From Chryseobacterium sp. H1D6B (GTDB lineage Bacteria; Bacteroidota; Bacteroidia; Flavobacteriales; Weeksellaceae), in assembly GCF_029892445.1 (NCBI RefSeq), contig NZ_JARXVJ010000001.1:4464001-4528000 (forward strand): DNA of 64,000 nt. Reading direction: 5' to 3'. The notes under the pieces were generated by a model. It was not told where the DNA came from. It made no database searches and saw only the letters and a program-made list of their open reading frames with translations. Shown here piece after piece: positions 61,488-64,000 of the stretch (positions are counted from its first letter, which is position 1; each line of letters begins with the position of its first letter). Made by a program: the position numbers and the translations under genes.

Positions 61488-61954
61488 TTATTGATTATTC
61501 TTTTCTGCTGCTAAATATTTACAATAAAGTATATTTCCATTTTTAGGATCAAAACTTTTCATGTGTCCCGTACTTGTTATTTCGTTAAATTTATAAGTCC
61601 ACCTTTTTGAAATATTTTCAAGATCAATAATGTCAAGTTTATTTAAGGCTCTCTTATTTCATACGGTATTGCCATCATTCTTTGTTGTTGGGTATTTGGA
61701 TAATATCCAATAAAAAGGTATCTTTTATTGTATAATGTCATAACAAGAATATCATCTGTTTTATTTTCGAAAATTTTCGTTTTACCTGAAGAAAGGTAAG
61801 TATGATTATCACTTTCATACTTACCTTTAATTTTATATATAAAAATATTATCTGTTCCCTTATTTTTTCGTGTATCATATTTATTTAAAGGTATAAATTG
61901 GCTGTAGCCTTTAATCGAAATAAATAACACTAAAATCAATATCTTAAATTTCAT
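61488..61954 (-). pseudogene. Immunity-like array gene 4, frameshifted by a GA insertion
   Basis: The first 103 residues, from the ATG at 61954, follow the family (signal peptide ending GYSQ, YKIKGKYESDN, IFENKTDD, YYPNTQQQRMMAIPYEIR). At about 61655 the sequence reads AGAGAGCC where paralogs have AGAGCC, a 2-base GA duplication, and the frame ends at TAA. The remainder is intact in the other frame, with LNKLDIIDLENISKRWTY, MKSFDPKNGNILYC and a stop at 61488-61490. The protein is truncated before its C-terminal third unless slippage or recoding restores it. Confidence 0.8.
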
Positions 61955-61970
61955 ATTTGCTTCTATATTA

Positions 61971-61997
61971 AAAGAGCAGCCATTTTGACTGCTCTTT
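61971..61997 (-). terminator. Array hairpin 5
   Basis: AAAGAGCAG and CTGCTCTTT around a 9-nt loop, after the stop of the gene at 62006-62473. Confidence 0.75.
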
Positions 61998-62005
61998 CTT
62001 TTTTA

Positions 62006-62473
62006 TTATTGATTGCTTTTTTCAGGTTTTAAATGATTACAATAAGTTATATCTCCATATTTTGGATTAAAACTTTTCATATTTTTGATTTTAGTCGGGG
62101 TATCAAATTTATAAGCCCATGTTTTTGAAACATCTTCCAAATCTATAACATCCAGTTTATTTAATGCTCTACCCCCATAAGGAAAAGGAAGTTTTATTTC
62201 TTCTGGAGTGTTTGGAAAATACCCTATAAAAAGATATCTCTTATTGTAAACTGTTATATAGATAACATCATTTGTCTTATTTTCGAAAATTTTCATTTTA
62301 TCTGAAGAAAAGAAAGTTTTATGGTCTGTTTCATATATTTTTCCTTTAATTTTATATATAGCAGCATTATCTGTTTCTCTATACTTTCCTGTGTCATATT
62401 TACTTAATGACATAAATTGACAATGCCCTTTAATCGAAAAAAGGAAGATAAAAATCAATATTCTAAGTTTCAT
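62006..62473 (-). CDS. Immunity-like array protein 5 (secreted, 155 residues)
   Basis: Signal peptide ends KGHCQ. The N-terminal half (FMSLSKYDTGKYRETDN) is close to the gene at 60449. The middle (YFPNTPEEIKLPFPY and LNKLDVIDLED) is like those at 59925 and 63039. The last 14 residues (ITYCNHLKPEKSNQ) are identical to those at 60449 and 63039. This block-wise sharing indicates gene conversion or unequal crossing-over between copies. Inferred immunity-type protein. Confidence 0.75.
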   Translation of the reverse strand: MKLRILIFIFLFSIKGHCQFMSLSKYDTGKYRETDNAAIYKIKGKIYETDHKTFFSSDKMKIFENKTNDVIYITVYNKRYLFIGYFPNTPEEIKLPFPYGGRALNKLDVIDLEDVSKTWAYKFDTPTKIKNMKSFNPKYGDITYCNHLKPEKSNQ

Positions 62474-62525
62474 TATTATTATTTAATTAAAAAAACTAGT
62501 AGTTTAAGTAACTAATCTCTATTAA

Positions 62526-62987
62526 TTATCTTTTAGGTCTTATGTAATAATTATAAATAATTACTCCATTCTCCGGATTAAAACTATGAATATCTATCAT
62601 GTTAATTCCTCGATTAAGTTCATAGGCCCATTTTTTAGACAGATCTTCTAAATCGATGATCTCTAATCTGTTTAATGGAGTGGGAACTGAACTTGGTAGC
62701 GCTCCGTTTAAGTCAACCTTTGGATAATATCCTATAAAAAGATATCTCTTTTTATACGTTCTAAAATCAACATTATCATTTGTTTTATTTTCGAAAATTT
62801 TTCTTTTTTCTGATGAAAAAAATGTTTTCTCATCTGTTTCGTATAACTTTCCTTTAATTTTATATACATGATAGTTTTTATCATTTTTATCAGTAACTTT
62901 TTCAGAAAAAAGCTTACTCATATTGTCTAGTTGACAACTGACTTTTATTGAAATTAATAAAAGTAAAAAAAGTACTTTTAGTCTCAC
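62526..62987 (-). CDS. Immunity-like array protein 6 (secreted, 153 residues, divergent C-terminus)
   Basis: The signal peptide and N-terminal half match the gene at 60966 (DNMSKLFSEK, NYHVYKIKGK, FFSSEKRKIFENKTND). The second half diverges: YYPKVDLNGALPSSVPTPLNR replaces the PNTPEEI/PNTQEQRM block, and the C-terminus (GVIIYNYYIRPKR) lacks the Cys and the EKSNQ tail. The following intergenic hairpin is also degenerate. It may have the most distinct specificity in the array. Confidence 0.75.
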   Translation of the reverse strand: MRLKVLFLLLLISIKVSCQLDNMSKLFSEKVTDKNDKNYHVYKIKGKLYETDEKTFFSSEKRKIFENKTNDNVDFRTYKKRYLFIGYYPKVDLNGALPSSVPTPLNRLEIIDLEDLSKKWAYELNRGINMIDIHSFNPENGVIIYNYYIRPKR

Positions 62988-63002
62988 ATTTTCACCTATT
63001 TT

Positions 63003-63030
63003 AAAAGAGCAGTCATTTTAACTGCTCTTT
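63003..63030 (-). terminator. Array hairpin 7
   Basis: AAAAGAGCAGT pairs with ACTGCTCTTT around a 7-nt loop; it follows the stop of the gene at 63039-63512. Confidence 0.75.
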
Positions 63031-63038
63031 ATTTTTTA

Positions 63039-63512
63039 TTATTGATTGCTTTTTTCAGGTTTTAAATGATTACAATAAGTTATATCACCATCTTTTGGAT
63101 CAATTTTTTTTATATTTATCTTTTTATCAAATTGATAAGACCATTTTTTTGAAGAATCTTCTAAATCGATAACATCCAGTTTATTTAAAACTCTATCCCA
63201 ATAAGCAAAAGGAAGTTTTATTTCTTCTGGAGTATTAGGGAAATATCCTATAAAAATATATCTTTTTTTATAAACCATCATGTAAGTCACATCATTCGTT
63301 TTATTTTTATAGATTATTTTTTTATCGGCAAAAAAAAGAGCACCATTATTCTTTTCATATTTTTTTCCTTTTATTTTATATATAGCAGTAGTATTATCAT
63401 CATTTTTTTCATTCAATTTTTCCGCATAAAACTTTCCTAATGTTTCTAGTTGGCAATTCCCTTTAATTGAAATAAGTAAAACGAAAATCAATATTCTAAA
63501 TTGTGAGTTCAT
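63039..63512 (-). CDS. Immunity-like array protein 7 (secreted, 157 residues), toxin-proximal
   Basis: The ATG at 63512 lies 14 bases after the stop of the Cys/His-domain gene, so this is the copy most likely to be its cognate partner. The signal peptide ends KGNCQ. The N-terminal half is the most divergent of the family (LGKFYAEKLNEKND, YEKNNGALFFADKK), while the middle from YFPNTPEEI to KKWSY is identical to the gene at 59925 and the tail (KPEKSNQ) to others. Inferred periplasmic immunity protein. Confidence 0.78.
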   Translation of the reverse strand: MNSQFRILIFVLLISIKGNCQLETLGKFYAEKLNEKNDDNTTAIYKIKGKKYEKNNGALFFADKKIIYKNKTNDVTYMMVYKKRYIFIGYFPNTPEEIKLPFAYWDRVLNKLDVIDLEDSSKKWSYQFDKKINIKKIDPKDGDITYCNHLKPEKSNQ

Positions 63513-63526
63513 AAGTTTTATATTTA

Positions 63527-64000
63527 TTACTTTTTTGTATAGTTAGGGCTTCCTTTACCAATAGGCATAGGAACACCATATCCTCTATCTCCCAAAAGCT
63601 GTTTATCTTTAACAACTGTCCATTTACCATCTTCTCCAGCTCCGTTTTTGCTGAATACATATATTGTACCGGCTCCATTATCTAATAAAAAAGTAGCATA
63701 ATGTGAAGTACCACCTGCTTGAGCACCATTCTTTACAATATTATAATTACTATCTTTAAATCTCGCATTACCATCTTTATATGCATACCTGCTTACGTCT
63801 CCAAATTTTGGTTTATCTGTCTGTCTAAATTTAGTCTGTAAAATATCATCAGCATTATTAGGATCACCAATAGTTCCAGTGGGTTCATTATTTTGATTCT
63901 TATCCATATCAAACCTTACCGTTCCAAATAATGCCATTGAAATAGCAGTTCCCCAGCAATTGGATTCATCATCTCTACCTTGATCATTAATATATTTATT
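63527..64000 (-). CDS. C-terminal NlpC/P60-like domain of a probable polymorphic toxin, partial
   Basis: The frame is open to the right edge of the window, so only the last 157 residues are seen. Counting from the edge, Cys15 lies in SNCWGTAIS, KFGDVSRY at 65-72 resembles the PGDLVFF strand of NlpC/P60 peptidases, and His100 lies in SHYATFLLDNG, like the HVGIYLGNG strand. Asn119 in FSKNGAG could be the third polar residue. The order and spacing fit a papain-like NlpC/P60 fold that cleaves peptidoglycan. The small paralogous genes that follow suggest a polymorphic (RHS-type or similar) toxin C-terminus. The N-terminal part, and thus the delivery system, is outside the window. Confidence 0.6.
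   Translation of the reverse strand, partial: NKYINDQGRDDESNCWGTAISMALFGTVRFDMDKNQNNEPTGTIGDPNNADDILQTKFRQTDKPKFGDVSRYAYKDGNARFKDSNYNIVKNGAQAGGTSHYATFLLDNGAGTIYVFSKNGAGEDGKWTVVKDKQLLGDRGYGVPMPIGKGSPNYTKK

Noticed and set aside
63496..63678. Open frame of 60 codons overlapping the toxin end
   Set aside because: It is an out-of-frame shadow of the Cys/His-domain gene and has no independent support.

Overview
The window looks like a chromosomal segment of a low-GC member of the Bacteroidota, most likely a Chryseobacterium-like flavobacterium of the Weeksellaceae. The genus is an inference. The reasons are AT-rich intergenic DNA, many promoters with the Bacteroidota -7 box TAnnTTTG, secreted proteins with C-terminal type IX secretion (T9SS) sorting domains, a SusC-like outer-membrane barrel, a fused E1 alpha/beta 2-oxoacid dehydrogenase, and short REP-like repeats. 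I saw no tRNA, rRNA, CRISPR array, insertion sequence or prophage.

Layout. Positions 1-4624 hold a partial hypothetical gene, a GldA-like ABC ATPase, a secreted hypothetical, a patatin-like lipase, another secreted hypothetical and dihydrolipoyl dehydrogenase. At 4811-8928 a GH29 alpha-L-fucosidase overlaps a GH3-PA14 glycosidase that is interrupted by one in-frame TGA. A T9SS cargo protein follows at 9037-10029. Positions 10104-14038 hold a GbsR/MarR-type regulator and a five-gene operon (small membrane protein, DCC1-like, SRPBCC, DUF2071, TIGR01777 epimerase). Both units carry the same palindrome upstream. Positions 14392-24740 hold a four-gene operon: an ECF sigma factor, a membrane-anchored protein combining a TonB-plug and a VWA domain, a SusC-like barrel with no plug, and an alpha-2-macroglobulin with a thioester motif and an embedded plug.

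Positions 24904-33689 carry mostly housekeeping or single genes: C1 peptidase, old yellow enzyme with a divergent HxlR regulator, E1 dehydrogenase and polyprenyl synthase. Positions 33805-34650 are a long non-coding repeat array. Positions 34700-43228 include a sterol desaturase, rlmN, queA, a serine hydrolase, a DNA glycosylase, an S9 peptidase and a T9SS carbohydrate-binding protein. Positions 43376-48170 are a sugar or polyol locus: a LacI repressor with twin operators, a mannitol dehydrogenase-family enzyme, an MFS transporter and a putative outer-membrane protein. Thioesterase, topB, GrpB and a zinc-ribbon protein follow.

Positions 52444-57039 are a methionine uptake operon (EamA permease, metN, metI, metQ). 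It is preceded by a Met/Cys-rich 34-residue leader peptide, an intrinsic terminator and a complementary antiterminator, which is the arrangement expected for ribosome-mediated attenuation. A 132-bp tandem repeat array separates metI from metQ. After a second GH3 enzyme, 59754-64000 holds the C-terminal end of a large protein with an NlpC/P60-like Cys/His domain. Seven tandem genes for small signal-peptide proteins of one family follow it, six intact and one frameshifted, plus a truncated eighth remnant. This looks like a polymorphic toxin with an amplified, recombining immunity array.

The three points most worth follow-up are the Met/Cys leader, the split plug/barrel/alpha-2-macroglobulin operon, and the toxin with its immunity-like array.
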